A DNA stretch of 38,332 bases from Phycisphaerales bacterium (GTDB lineage Bacteria; Planctomycetota; UBA1135; UBA2386), in assembly GCA_020247305.1 (NCBI GenBank), contig JADCJE010000214.1, positions 1 to 38,332 on the forward strand, read 5' to 3'. The number at the start of each line of letters is the position of its first letter. Position 1 is the first letter of the stretch. Positions 8,423 to 16,740 of the stretch are shown one piece after another. A program made the translations under genes and the position numbers. The notes beneath the pieces are model-generated. The model ran no database searches. It saw nothing but the letters and a program-made list of their open reading frames with translations, and was not told the DNA's origin.

Positions 8423-10111
8423 GTGACCGACCTCGAGCACGAACTGCGCCGCCACTTCGGCCACGCGGCGTTCCGCGGGCCGCAGCGCGCGATCGTCGAG
8501 CACCACCTCGCCGGCGGCTCGGCGCTGGTGCTGATGGCGACCGGCGAGGGCAAGTCGCTGTGCTACCAGCTGCCGGCACTCGTGCGCGACGGGCTGACGA
8601 TCGTCGTCTCGCCGCTGATCGCACTGATGGACGACCAGGTCGCGGTGCTGCGGCAGAAGGGCCTGCCGGCCACGTGCATCCACAGCCAGGTCGAGCGCGC
8701 CGACCGCGAACGCCGCCTGGAACAGGCCGCGCGCGGCGAGATCAAGCTGCTGTACGTCACGCCCGAGCGCTTCGCCGTGCCGGGCTTTCTCGAAGCGGCG
8801 CGCACGCTGCACGTCACCGCGCTCGCGGTCGACGAGGCGCACTGCGTCAGCCACTGGGGCCACGACTTCCGCCCCGACTACTGCCGGCTCGGCGAGGTGC
8901 GCAAGGCGCTCGGCGACCCGCCGTGCCTGTGCCTCACCGCGACGGCGACGCCCGAGGTGCAGCAGGACATCCGCGACGTGCTGCGCCTTGGCGACGCGCC
9001 GCGCTTCCACACCGGCGTCGCGCGCGACAACCTGTTCCTTTCGGTCCACGACTGCGCCGACGGCGACGCCAAGTTCGCGCGGCTGCTGGCGTCGCTCGAC
9101 CGCACCGGCGGCCCGGCGATCGTCTACTGCGCGCTGATCAAGGACCTGCTGGCGCTGGAGTCGCGGCTGCAACGGCAAGGGCTGCGGCCGCTCGTCTACC
9201 ACGGCGACCTGTCGGCGCACGAGCGCAAGGCGCAGCAGCGCGCGTTCGTCGGCAGCCCCGACGCCTTGATGCTGGCGACCAACGCCTTCGGCATGGGCGT
9301 CGACAAGCCGGACATCCGCGCGATCGTGCACTGGCAGATGCCGCGCACGCTGGAGGCCTACTACCAGGAGGTCGGCCGCGCCGGCCGCGACGGCCAGGGC
9401 GCGTGCTGCGAGCTGCTGTACCACGGCGACGACGTCGCGATCCAACGCGACTTCGTCGAGTGGGCCAATCCCGGCGCCGACTTCGTGCGGCAGGTCGCCG
9501 CCCACCTGCAGGGCCTCGGCGACCGCGTGCACGCCGTCGACCTCGACGCGCTGCGCGCGACGTTCCTCGGCCGCAACCGCCGCGACGGCCGCGTCGAGAC
9601 GGCGCTGCGGCTGCTGCGCAGCGGCGGCTGCACGACCGGCGAGATCGGCCGCGACCTCGCGCTCGTGCGCCTGCCGGACGACGACGAGCTCGCCGACTGG
9701 CTGCCCGACGACAAGCGCAAGAGCGACCTGATGGGCCTCTTGCGCATGGTGCGCTACGCGACCGAAGGCCTGTGCCGCAAGCGCACGATCCACGAGCACT
9801 TCGGCTTCGACGACCTGCAGGACGGCTGCGGCAGCTGCGACGTCTGCGCCGACGCCACGGCGTGGCAGGACGCGCGCCTGCCGCCGGCGCGGCCGCTGGC
9901 CGTCGGCGACGCTGCGTCCGCCGCCGCCGAGACCGACCGCGCGCCGACGCAGCGCGGCGACTGGCTCGACGTCGAGGGCCTCGGCCTGTGCTGCGTGCAG
10001 CGCGTGCATCGCCGCGGCGGCGGCTGGAGCGCCGACGTCGAGCGCGCCAGCGACCTGAGTTCGCACGCGATCGACCTGCGGAAACGTCGATGGCAGCGGC
10101 TGCAGCGCTGA
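8423..10111 (+). CDS. recQ: RecQ-type ATP-dependent DNA helicase
   Basis: The 562-residue superfamily 2 helicase starts at GTG. It shows FRGPQRAIVEHHL (motif 0), ATGEGKSLCYQLP (Walker A), DEAHCVSHWGHDFRPDY (motif II and aromatic loop), TATATP (motif III) and GRAGRDGQ (motif VI). A four-Cys zinc site lies near residues 448-475 (LCRKRTIHEHFGF to CGSCDVC). A ~90-residue segment between the helicase core and the zinc site looks like a helical or winged-helix insertion (SGGCTTGEIGRDLAL). The C-terminal tail after the zinc site is only ~85 residues, and no HRDC domain is seen. It probably acts in recombination and fork repair. Confidence 0.92.
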   Translation: MTDLEHELRRHFGHAAFRGPQRAIVEHHLAGGSALVLMATGEGKSLCYQLPALVRDGLTIVVSPLIALMDDQVAVLRQKGLPATCIHSQVERADRERRLEQAARGEIKLLYVTPERFAVPGFLEAARTLHVTALAVDEAHCVSHWGHDFRPDYCRLGEVRKALGDPPCLCLTATATPEVQQDIRDVLRLGDAPRFHTGVARDNLFLSVHDCADGDAKFARLLASLDRTGGPAIVYCALIKDLLALESRLQRQGLRPLVYHGDLSAHERKAQQRAFVGSPDALMLATNAFGMGVDKPDIRAIVHWQMPRTLEAYYQEVGRAGRDGQGACCELLYHGDDVAIQRDFVEWANPGADFVRQVAAHLQGLGDRVHAVDLDALRATFLGRNRRDGRVETALRLLRSGGCTTGEIGRDLALVRLPDDDELADWLPDDKRKSDLMGLLRMVRYATEGLCRKRTIHEHFGFDDLQDGCGSCDVCADATAWQDARLPPARPLAVGDAASAAAETDRAPTQRGDWLDVEGLGLCCVQRVHRRGGGWSADVERASDLSSHAIDLRKRRWQRLQR

Positions 10112-10171
10112 ACGCTGCGCCGCCTGCCCGGCCCGCCCGATGCGCATGTCGCACCCTGCTGCATCGCTGGA

Positions 10172-11414
10172 GTGGGCCTCGACAACAAGATCACGCGCGA
10201 CGGGCTGGAGCACCGCTTCGCCAAGCGCCCCCCCGCCGGCGTCTGCTTCGCGCACATGCCGGTGCACGGCCTCGGCCATCCCGACGCCGAGGGCAGCCAC
10301 CTGCGCCGCTACGCCAGCATCCTGCGCATTTTGCAGGAGCTCGACGGCCTGTCGTTCGCGAGCCTGCGGGCGCGCGAACGGTTCGGCCTGCCGTCGGCCG
10401 CGGCGACTGCTGGCGGCTGCCATTCGCCGACGGCGCGTTCGACGTCGTGCTGTGCAGCGAGGTGATCGAACACGTCGAGAACCCCGTCGAGACGATCCTC
10501 GAACTGCAGCGCGTCGCCCGCGTCGCGGTGATCCCGACGACCGAGGAAGTGCACCACGACCGCGCGCACATCGACGCCTACCTGTGGAAGCGGCCGGGCT
10601 GGCCGCACATGGAGCGCAACTTCTTCCACCCGGACGACCTGCGCGCCTGCCTGCCGACGGCGACGCTGCCACCGCAATGCGATCGCGAGCCCGAGGCCTC
10701 GGCGCCGCCACGCGCGGAGACGATGGCGTGGATCCTCGCCAACACGCAGGCCGAGGACCTGCGTCCGGGCCGCGTCGGCGTCGCCGCCGTGAACCCGGGG
10801 CCGGCGTTCGCGACGCAGGCGCGGCGCTGCGCCGACGCCGAGCTGCTGGCGCGGCGGCTCGACGTCACCGTGCCGCCCGGCGCGCGCGCGGCGCCGCCGC
10901 CCGCCGACGCGCCGAGCTCGCCGCCCGCGTCGCCGCGCTGCCACACGCCGCGGCGCTGCTGGGGTTGCGCGACCGGCTGTTCCTGTTCGACCGCGTGACG
11001 CAGGACGCGCTCGACCTGACGCAGCGCGAGCAGCAGAAGGGCTTCTGGCCCAACGACCAGCTGGAGCCGCGCGGCCCCGGCTTCTGCTGGCGCGCGACCG
11101 GCGACGACCCGTGGATCGTGACGCCGTGCCTGCAGCGGCGCATCCGCCGCGTCGTCGTCGACCTGCGCGTGCGCGCCGAGGGCCTGCCGGTCGATGCGCT
11201 GACTGGGCAGGTGTTCTGGAAGGGGCCGGCCGACGAGACGTTCACCGAGCCGTGCTCGGCGCGGTTCCGGCTCGTCAACGACGGCCAGCGGCGCGCGTAC
11301 GAGGTCGACCTCGCCGCGGTCCCGGGTCTGCCCGACGAGGTGCAGTGGCTGCGGCTCGACCTCGCCGACGCGCCCTGCGAGATCGACCTGTGCGGCCTGC
11401 GCTTCGAAGGCTGA
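10172..11414 (+). pseudogene. SAM-dependent methyltransferase, broken by two frameshifts and an internal loss
   Basis: Coding similarity runs across three frames. From the GTG at 10172, frame 2 encodes an N-terminal part (MGLDNKITRDGLEHRF...LRILQELDGLSFAS...RERFGLPSAA). Near 10395-10402 the sense passes to frame 1 (GDCWRLPFADGAFDVVLCSEVIEHVENP, a class I methyltransferase motif II region). Near 10870-10910 it passes to frame 3 through the stop at 11414. Both shifts behave as single-base losses in GC runs; restoring two bases gives 1245 nt, exactly 415 codons. The glycine-rich AdoMet-binding motif I expected between SFAS and RERFGLP is absent, an apparent loss of some 35-40 codons. The indels could be assembly errors, but the missing motif I suggests real decay. 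Confidence 0.7.
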
Positions 11415-11419
11415 GCGCG

Positions 11420-11788
11420 CTACGCGCCGTCGCCGAGCGGCTCGATGCCCGGGCACGTCCGCGCGGCCAGCGCCCGCATCGCCGGGTCGTCGCGGATCTC
11501 GTCCCAGAACGGCCACGTCCTGCACTTCGCCGGCCGGTCCTCGTAGATCGAGCAGCCCGCCGGCCGGCCGTCCTGCAGGAACACGCAGCGGCCGCCGAGG
11601 CCTTCCTTGAGCCGCTCGCCGTCGGGCTGCAGGTAGCGCGAGCGGAACGCCGCCCCGTCCATGCCCAGGCGCGCCGCGATCGCCGCCGCCTCGGCTGCGG
11701 TCACGCGCACGAAGCCGCCGGGGATGGCGCAGCAGTTGCCCGACCGCCGGCACGACCACGTGAACGGGAAACCCTCGCCCGCCGCCAC
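11420..11788 (-). CDS. YkgJ family cysteine-cluster protein
   Basis: The 122-residue protein has the cysteine spacing of the YkgJ (CxxCxxCC) family, predicted to bind zinc or an iron-sulfur centre: CRRSGNCCAIPGG near residue 13, GGRCVFL and GCSIYEDRPAKCRTWPFW. Its molecular function is unknown. The ATG at 11788 is 7 nt after the kinase stop and has a GAGG Shine-Dalgarno core, so it is the second gene of a kinase-ykgJ operon. Its stop is only 5 nt from the end of the convergent methyltransferase remnant. Confidence 0.85.
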   Translation of the reverse strand: MAAGEGFPFTWSCRRSGNCCAIPGGFVRVTAAEAAAIAARLGMDGAAFRSRYLQPDGERLKEGLGGRCVFLQDGRPAGCSIYEDRPAKCRTWPFWDEIRDDPAMRALAARTCPGIEPLGDGA

Positions 11789-11795
11789 GGCGACC

Positions 11796-12872
11796 TCACC
11801 GGCGCGGCCGCCGGCGGCCGAACATCGAACTCCGCTGCACGCCGCCGGGCTTGCCCGGACGCGGTGGACCGGCGTCGGCCTCGGCCTCGCGCTCGCGCTG
11901 ACGCAGGAAGGCCTCGACCTCGCGCTGCAGGTGCGCCGGGTCCTGGAAGCGGATCGCCGGGTCCTTGGCCATCATCTTCTCCAGGAAGTAGTGCAGCTGC
12001 GGCGACAGCGCGAGGTCGCGGATGCGTTCGCCCGACAGCGACTCCAGCAGCTGCTTGGCCAGCACCTCGTCGTTGGTCTCGCCCTCGAACGGCAGCGAGC
12101 CGGTGACGAGGTGGTACAGCGTCGCTCCGAGCGCGTAGATGTCGGCGCGCACGTCGAGCGCGCCGCTGCCGCGCGCCTGCTCGGGCGCGATGTAGTGCAC
12201 GGTGCCGGCGGTCGTGTCGGCGTCGCCGCCGCCGGCGTCGCGCGGCACGGCGAAGCCGAGGTCGATCAGCACGGCGCCGCGCTCCTCGGACCACAGCACG
12301 TTGCCTGGCTTGACGTCGCGGTGCACGAGGCCGCGCTTGTGCAGTTCGCCGAGCGCGCCGGCGACGTCCTCGATCGCCTGCAACGCGGACGCCTCGTCGA
12401 GGCGGCCGTCGGCGGCGAGCACGTCCTGCAGGCTGCGGCCGGGCAGGCGCTCCATGGCGAGGAAGATCGTGCCGCCCTCCTTGGCGACCCGCAGACCCTG
12501 CACGAGGTGCGGGTGGCGCAGGTCCATCAGCAGGCGCGCTTCGCGGACGAAGCGGTCGACCTGCGCCGGGTCGGTCGCCAGTTCGGCGCGCAGCACCTTG
12601 AGCGCGACGTCGCGACGTTCGACCTTGTCGTAGGCCGCGAACACGCGCCCGACGCCGCCCTCGCCGAGCAGTTCGTGCACATCGTAGCGGGTCAGCACGG
12701 GGCGCGTGCCGGCCTCGGTCAGGCGCCATTGCCGCCACTGCTCCGCCGTGCAGACGCCGGCGGCGACGAGGTGCGCGACGGCGTCGCCCGACGCGAGCGC
12801 GGCCTTGGCCTGGGCCGCGGGCACGACCCCGCGATGCACGAGCAGCGCCAGCAGCTTGATGTCGTCGTTCAC
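11796..12872 (-). CDS. Cytosolic Hanks-type Ser/Thr protein kinase
   Basis: The 358-residue kinase lacks any membrane segment. An N-terminal ~60-residue helical region (LLVHRGVVPAAQAKAAL...) precedes the kinase domain, a form seen in many planctomycete and myxobacterial kinases. Landmarks are the Gly loop GEGGVGRVF (70-78), Lys92 in VALKVL, HRDVKPGN (184-191), DLG in place of DFG (204-206) and APEQARG (229-235). The C-terminal tail (~50 residues) is rich in Arg, Glu and Pro. The start is GTG at 12872; upstream in-frame codons run antisense into the divergent Clp gene. It is co-transcribed with the ykgJ-like gene and is divergent from the Clp-type ATPase across 103 nt, so the two may be co-regulated. 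Confidence 0.92.
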   Translation of the reverse strand: MNDDIKLLALLVHRGVVPAAQAKAALASGDAVAHLVAAGVCTAEQWRQWRLTEAGTRPVLTRYDVHELLGEGGVGRVFAAYDKVERRDVALKVLRAELATDPAQVDRFVREARLLMDLRHPHLVQGLRVAKEGGTIFLAMERLPGRSLQDVLAADGRLDEASALQAIEDVAGALGELHKRGLVHRDVKPGNVLWSEERGAVLIDLGFAVPRDAGGGDADTTAGTVHYIAPEQARGSGALDVRADIYALGATLYHLVTGSLPFEGETNDEVLAKQLLESLSGERIRDLALSPQLHYFLEKMMAKDPAIRFQDPAHLQREVEAFLRQREREAEADAGPPRPGKPGGVQRSSMFGRRRPRR

Positions 12873-12877
12873 GGTGT

Positions 12878-12935
12878 CCAGGGGTCGCGAGCGGTGGCGG
12901 TCGGAGATTCGTTCGCAGCGGTCAAGTCCCCCTGG
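12878..12935. promoter_or_regulatory. Inverted repeat CCAGGGG ... CCCCTGG between divergent genes
   Basis: Two 7-bp arms 44 nt apart lie in the kinase/Clp divergent region. They could be half-sites for a shared regulator, but in GC-rich DNA this is weak evidence. Confidence 0.2.
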
Positions 12936-12975
12936 CATCGCGCCCGAAAGGACCATCCGTAACCAAGGGCCATAC

Positions 12976-14331
12976 GTGAAGCATCCAGGCGCCGCGTTCG
13001 TCATCAAGTACTTCGACTTGATCGACGAGTTCATCAAGGTCCGCTGCAGCTCCGAGGAGCTGCTGCAGGACCTGCACGGCGCCCCGATCCACAACAAGGC
13101 CCACTACCGACGGCACGTCGTCCGCACCTGCGTGCCGACCTACGAGTCGGACGTGCTGCCGGCGGTCAAGCGCATGGACGACGGCTACGACGCCGAGGTC
13201 GTCGAGGAGCTGCTCTACCAGATCTGCATCGACGTCAATCCGTCGCTGGAGATCCACCAGGTCGCCATCCCGACCAACCAGGGCCCGAAGACCGCCGCCG
13301 AGGCCGACGACCCGTTCAGCGCCAAGGCCGGCAACGAAGCCGCGCGCCAGAGCCTCTACCGCCGCGTCGGCAACCTGGAGCGCAACCTGCGCCAGCAGAT
13401 CATCGGCCAGGACGACGCGATCTCGACGCTGGTCCGCGCCGTCAAGAAGGCGGCCGTCGGCCTCAAGCGCCCGACGCAGCCGGTGGGCACCTACCTGCTG
13501 GTCGGCCGCACCGGCACCGGCAAGACCGAGCTGGCCAAGGCGATCGCCCGCAACCTGTTCGACGACCCGACGGCGATGATCCGCGTCGATTGCAGCGAGT
13601 ACGCGCTGCCGCACGAGTACGCCAAGCTCATCGGCTCGCCCCCCGGCTACATCGGCCACAACGAGGGCGGCTTCCTGACCGAGGGCATCAAGAAGAAGCC
13701 GACCAGCGTCGTGCTGTTCGACGAGATCGAGAAGGCGCACTTCAAGGTGCACAACCTGCTGCTGCAGCTGCTCGACGAGGGCATCATCACCGACAGCAAG
13801 GGCCAGACGGTCTCGTTCCACCAGGCGCTGATCCTGATGACGAGCAACCTCGGCATCGAGAAGATCGAGGCCGTGCGCACGCGCATGGGCTTCTCGGCGG
13901 CGCACCGCCGGCAGAGCCTGAAGGACGTCGACCTGCGCGCCGTGACGCTGGAGGCGCTGCGCGAGGGCTTCCGGCCCGAGTTCGTCAACCGCATCGACGA
14001 GGTCGTGATGTTCAACAACCTCGACGAGAAGGTCTGCCAGCGCATCGCCGGCAACATGCTGCGCGAGGTCAGCGACCTGCTGAAGCGGCGCGGCATCACC
14101 ACGACGTTCTCCCCCGGCGTGCGCATCCTGCTGGCCAAGCAGGGCTTCTCCGAGGAGTTCGGCGCCCGCGAGCTGCGCCGGCTGATCAAGCGCCGGATCG
14201 AGGACCCGCTGACGGAGCTGATCCTCGACCGCGACCTCGGCCCGGGCGCCGACCTCACCGTGCGCGTGCGCAACGGCGAGTACTCGTTCGCCTGCCGCGA
14301 GTCGACGGTCGGTTCGGCGCTGCACGCCTGA
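12976..14331 (+). CDS. Single-ring Clp/Hsp100-type AAA+ ATPase
   Basis: The 451-residue protein has a novel ~140-residue N-terminal region followed by one AAA+ module of the ClpA/B/C D2 type. Walker A is GRTGTGKTE (177-185), pore loop 1 is GSPPGYIGH (around 224-227), Walker B is VVLFDEIEKAH (245-255), the sensor region is LMTSNLG and the arginine-finger region is FRPEFVNRID. A C-terminal small domain follows. The D1 ring and Clp N-repeats are absent. MGF (304-306) occupies the place of the IGL/VGF ClpP-binding loop of ClpA/ClpC, so it may dock on a peptidase. The GTG start has a weak AAGGG upstream. It probably unfolds proteins, and its substrates are unknown. It is divergent from the kinase operon. 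Confidence 0.85.
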   Translation: MKHPGAAFVIKYFDLIDEFIKVRCSSEELLQDLHGAPIHNKAHYRRHVVRTCVPTYESDVLPAVKRMDDGYDAEVVEELLYQICIDVNPSLEIHQVAIPTNQGPKTAAEADDPFSAKAGNEAARQSLYRRVGNLERNLRQQIIGQDDAISTLVRAVKKAAVGLKRPTQPVGTYLLVGRTGTGKTELAKAIARNLFDDPTAMIRVDCSEYALPHEYAKLIGSPPGYIGHNEGGFLTEGIKKKPTSVVLFDEIEKAHFKVHNLLLQLLDEGIITDSKGQTVSFHQALILMTSNLGIEKIEAVRTRMGFSAAHRRQSLKDVDLRAVTLEALREGFRPEFVNRIDEVVMFNNLDEKVCQRIAGNMLREVSDLLKRRGITTTFSPGVRILLAKQGFSEEFGARELRRLIKRRIEDPLTELILDRDLGPGADLTVRVRNGEYSFACRESTVGSALHA

Positions 14332-14333
14332 CC

Positions 14334-14369
14334 GGCGGCGCGGCGGCGCCCGCCATGGACCGCGCCGCC
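14334..14369 (+). terminator. Hairpin immediately after the Clp-type gene
   Basis: A 10-bp perfect stem GGCGGCGCGG/CCGCGCCGCC with a 16-nt loop begins 3 nt after the stop codon. No U-run follows. Confidence 0.45.
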
Positions 14370-14384
14370 CTGCAGCCGTAACGT
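14356..14384 (+). promoter_or_regulatory. Candidate promoter TGGACC-17-TAACGT
   Basis: The -35 matches TTGACA at 4 of 6 positions, the spacer is 17 nt and the -10 fits TANNNT. It lies 33 nt before the ATG of the CNNM-type gene and overlaps the preceding hairpin. Confidence 0.35.
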
Positions 14385-14417
14385 GCCCGGCCGGCGGGGA
14401 CACTCCGCCGCCCATCG

Positions 14418-15677
14418 ATGCTGCTGTTCGTCGTCGCCGTCGCCGTCTCGCTGCTGTTCTCGTTCGTCTGCTCGCTCTGCGAGGCGGCGGTCCTCAGCGT
14501 CAGCGCCGCGCGCGTCGAACGGCTCGCGCAGGCCGGCAGCCGCGCCGGCCTGCTGCTGCGGCGGTTCCGCCAGGAACCGGACCGCGCCATCGCCGCGATC
14601 CTGATCCTCAACACGGTCGCCAACTCCGGCGGCGCCGCCATCGCCACCGCCGAGTTCGAGAACGCCTTCCCCGGCACGTCGCCGGCAGTCTTCGCCGCCC
14701 TGTTCGTCGTCACCGTGCTGACGATGACGGAGATCGTGCCGAAGACCATCGGCGTCGCCTACGCCAACGGGCTCGCCGTCCCGGTCGCGTACGTCGTGCA
14801 TACGATGGCCGTCGCGCTGACGCCGGTGATCGTCGTAACGCGCATGATCAGCCGGCTGTTCACCCGCAAGCAGTCCGGCCACGCCGCCTCGCTGGAGGAC
14901 ATCCGCGTGCTGACGACGGTCGGCATGAGCCAGGGCGCGTTCGGCACGATCACCGCCGACCTGATCCACAACGCCACGCGCCTGCGCGACACCAAGGCGC
15001 GCGACGTGATGGTCGCGCGCGACCGCATCGCCTACCTGTCGGGCAGCGTGTCGACCGAGGAGAACCTGCTGCGGCTGCAGCGCAGCGGCCACAGCCGCCT
15101 GCCGTACACGCCCGACGGCGAGCTCGACCACGTGCTCGGCGTGATCATGGCGAAGGAACTGCTGCTGTCGCTGCGCGAGCGCGCCGAGCCGGCGTGGCAG
15201 GAGCTGCTGATCCCGCTGCTGGTCGTGCCGGAGACGGCCACGCTCAACCACGTGCTGCGGCGCTTCCAGAAGGCGCGGCGGCACCTCGCCATCGTCGTCG
15301 ACGAGTACGGCAGCACGCGCGGCCTGATCACGCTGGAGGACGTGCTGGAGGAGATCGTCGGCGAGATCGAGGACGAGTCCGACACCGAGGACGCCAGCAT
15401 GGTGCAGAAGGCCGACGGCAGCTGGCTGTGCCGCGGCACCGCCGAGCTCGCCATCGCCTGCGAGCGCGCCGGCGTGCCCGCGCCGGAGAGCGCCAGCGTG
15501 ACGCTGTCCGGCTTCCTCGCCGAGCAGCTCGGCCACGTGCCGACCGCCGGCGACGTCGTCGACCACGGCGGCTTCCGCTTCCTCGTCACCAAGGCGAGCA
15601 ACCGCCGCGCCGAGCGCGTGCTGCTGTCCCAGCTGGCGCCGCCGCCCGACGCGAACGAAGCCGCCGGCGGGGCGTGA
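14418..15677 (+). CDS. CNNM/CorC-family membrane protein (DUF21, CBS pair, CorC_HlyC)
   Basis: The 419-residue protein has the standard layout of bacterial CNNM/hemolysin-C-like transporters. A DUF21 transmembrane domain (residues 1 to ~165) begins with a signal-anchor-like helix and contains the small-residue helix NTVANSGGAAIA and MTEIVPKTIG. Two CBS motifs follow (about 180-310, ending VVDEYGSTRGLITLEDVLEEIVGEIEDE), then a C-terminal CorC_HlyC domain (about 325-405). The family is linked to Mg2+ or Na+ transport. Only one full CBS pair and no C-terminal extension are seen. It stands alone, with a strong terminator hairpin just downstream. Confidence 0.9.
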   Translation: MLLFVVAVAVSLLFSFVCSLCEAAVLSVSAARVERLAQAGSRAGLLLRRFRQEPDRAIAAILILNTVANSGGAAIATAEFENAFPGTSPAVFAALFVVTVLTMTEIVPKTIGVAYANGLAVPVAYVVHTMAVALTPVIVVTRMISRLFTRKQSGHAASLEDIRVLTTVGMSQGAFGTITADLIHNATRLRDTKARDVMVARDRIAYLSGSVSTEENLLRLQRSGHSRLPYTPDGELDHVLGVIMAKELLLSLRERAEPAWQELLIPLLVVPETATLNHVLRRFQKARRHLAIVVDEYGSTRGLITLEDVLEEIVGEIEDESDTEDASMVQKADGSWLCRGTAELAIACERAGVPAPESASVTLSGFLAEQLGHVPTAGDVVDHGGFRFLVTKASNRRAERVLLSQLAPPPDANEAAGGA

Positions 15678-15678
15678 C

Positions 15679-15713
15679 GCGGCGCGATCGACCGTCCGTG
15701 GCGATCGCGCCGC
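15679..15713. terminator. Bidirectional terminator hairpin
   Basis: A perfect 12-bp stem (15679-15690 with 15702-15713) and an 11-nt loop fill the 43-nt gap between the CNNM-type gene and the convergent selenoprotein gene. It lacks a U-tract, as do the other GC-rich hairpins here. Confidence 0.6.
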
Positions 15714-15720
15714 CGGCGGC

Positions 15721-16647
15721 TCACCTGGCGTGCGCGTCGTCGCGCAGCTTCTTCCAGCCGTCGAACGCGCGCTGGGCGTTCTTCTCCTTGCCGAGCTTGG
15801 ACTCCAGCGCGGCGTAGGCCTCGTCGGCAAGCGCGCCGTCCTTGTGCTTGGCGGCGTGGTTCAGCAGCTGGATCCAGTACGTCGGCGCCACGTCGGCGCT
15901 CGGCTTGCGGCCCGACTTGTGGATCGCGACCAGCGCCTCGGCGGTCTTCTCGGGGCCGGCCGTGCGCGCGGCCGCCATCGCCTCGGCGATCTCGGCGTCG
16001 ACCATCTTGCCGGCGACCAGCGCCTTGTCGGCGTCGGTCAGCGCAACCGCGTCGGCGCGCGCCTGGATGTCGGCCGCCTTGATCAACCCGAGCTTGAGCT
16101 CGGCCAGGAACAGCTCGCGCCGCTCGGCCGGCGTCGCCTTGTCGCCCTTGGCCTTCAGCGCCGCGAGCGCCTTCGTGCTGGCGTGCGTCTCGGCGAACGC
16201 CGCGACGGTGCGCTGCGCCGGCTTGGTCAGCACGTTGCCGTCCGCGTCCATGAAGCACAGCGACGGGAACCCGCCGAAGCCCTTATCCTGGAGCAGCTTG
16301 GGGTACGGCTCGCCGTCGACGCGCGAGGTGTTGTGCAGGAAGAGGACGACGTCCTTGGCGAACTTCGGGAACTCGGGGTCGGAGAGCGGACCGCTCTCCA
16401 GCGCGTCACACGGGCCTCAACCCGCGTAGCTGCGCGTGAAGTACGTGAACAGCAGCTTGCCGTCCTTCTTCGCCTGCGCGCGCGCCTTGTCGTAGTCCAT
16501 GACCCAGGGGGCCTTCTGGAACACGGGCTTGGCGAGCTTCTCGGCGCGCAGCTTGGTCAGCTGCTCCTGGCTCGGTTGTTGACGGTTCTGGGCCGGCAGC
16601 AGCGCACCGAGCAGCGCGGCCAACGGCAGGAAGTTGCGTATGGACAT
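15721..16647 (-). CDS. Secreted thioredoxin-like selenoprotein (in-frame UGA at Sec77, UGPC active site)
   Basis: Read straight through one TGA (16417-16419), this frame encodes 308 residues. Residues 1-19 are a signal peptide ending in LLPAQ. A thioredoxin fold follows: DGKLLFTYFTRSYAG-U-GPC, with the UGA as residue 77 exactly at the first Cys of a CGPC active site and the resolving Cys80 intact, then cis-Pro128 in GGFPSL. Residues ~150-308 form a helical domain of unknown role. The TGA is not a frameshift: both sides are in the same frame and conserved thioredoxin features continue past it. A SECIS-like hairpin follows at 16381-16399. The protein is probably an extracytoplasmic disulfide reductase or isomerase. 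It lies downstream of uvrC, 93 nt away. An ordinary gene caller would split it into a 76-residue ORF and one starting at Met133. Confidence 0.88.
16381..16399 (-). promoter_or_regulatory. Bacterial SECIS element of the thioredoxin selenoprotein
   Basis: In the mRNA, GGAGAGC-GGUCC-GCUCUCC forms a 7-bp stem with a GGUCC loop, or 8 bp with GUC. The stem begins 17 nt after the UGA, and 24 nt separate the UGA from the apical GGUC. The E. coli fdhF SECIS, which binds SelB, also exposes GGUC in its apical loop at similar spacing. The hairpin lies inside the coding sequence, as bacterial SECIS elements do. Confidence 0.82.
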
Positions 16648-16740
16648 GGTGGCACGATGGTCGCGAGGAAACCGGCCGCCGTCGACCCTCGGCCGAAGGC
16701 GTTGCAGCGACGGGACGAATGCGGCGGCGCGCGCGGCCGG

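Noticed and set aside
10390-10910. Programmed frameshifting in the methyltransferase gene
   Set aside because: No slippery heptamer with a following structure is evident, two separate shifts would be needed, and motif I is missing as well.
12976-14331. Calling the Clp-type ATPase clpX or clpB
   Set aside because: It lacks the ClpX zinc-binding domain and the ClpB D1 ring and coiled coil; the module is D2-like with its own N-domain.
16381-16440. Explaining the split thioredoxin by a frameshift or assembly indel
   Set aside because: Both halves lie in exactly the same frame, and only a single TGA codon separates conserved residues on either side.
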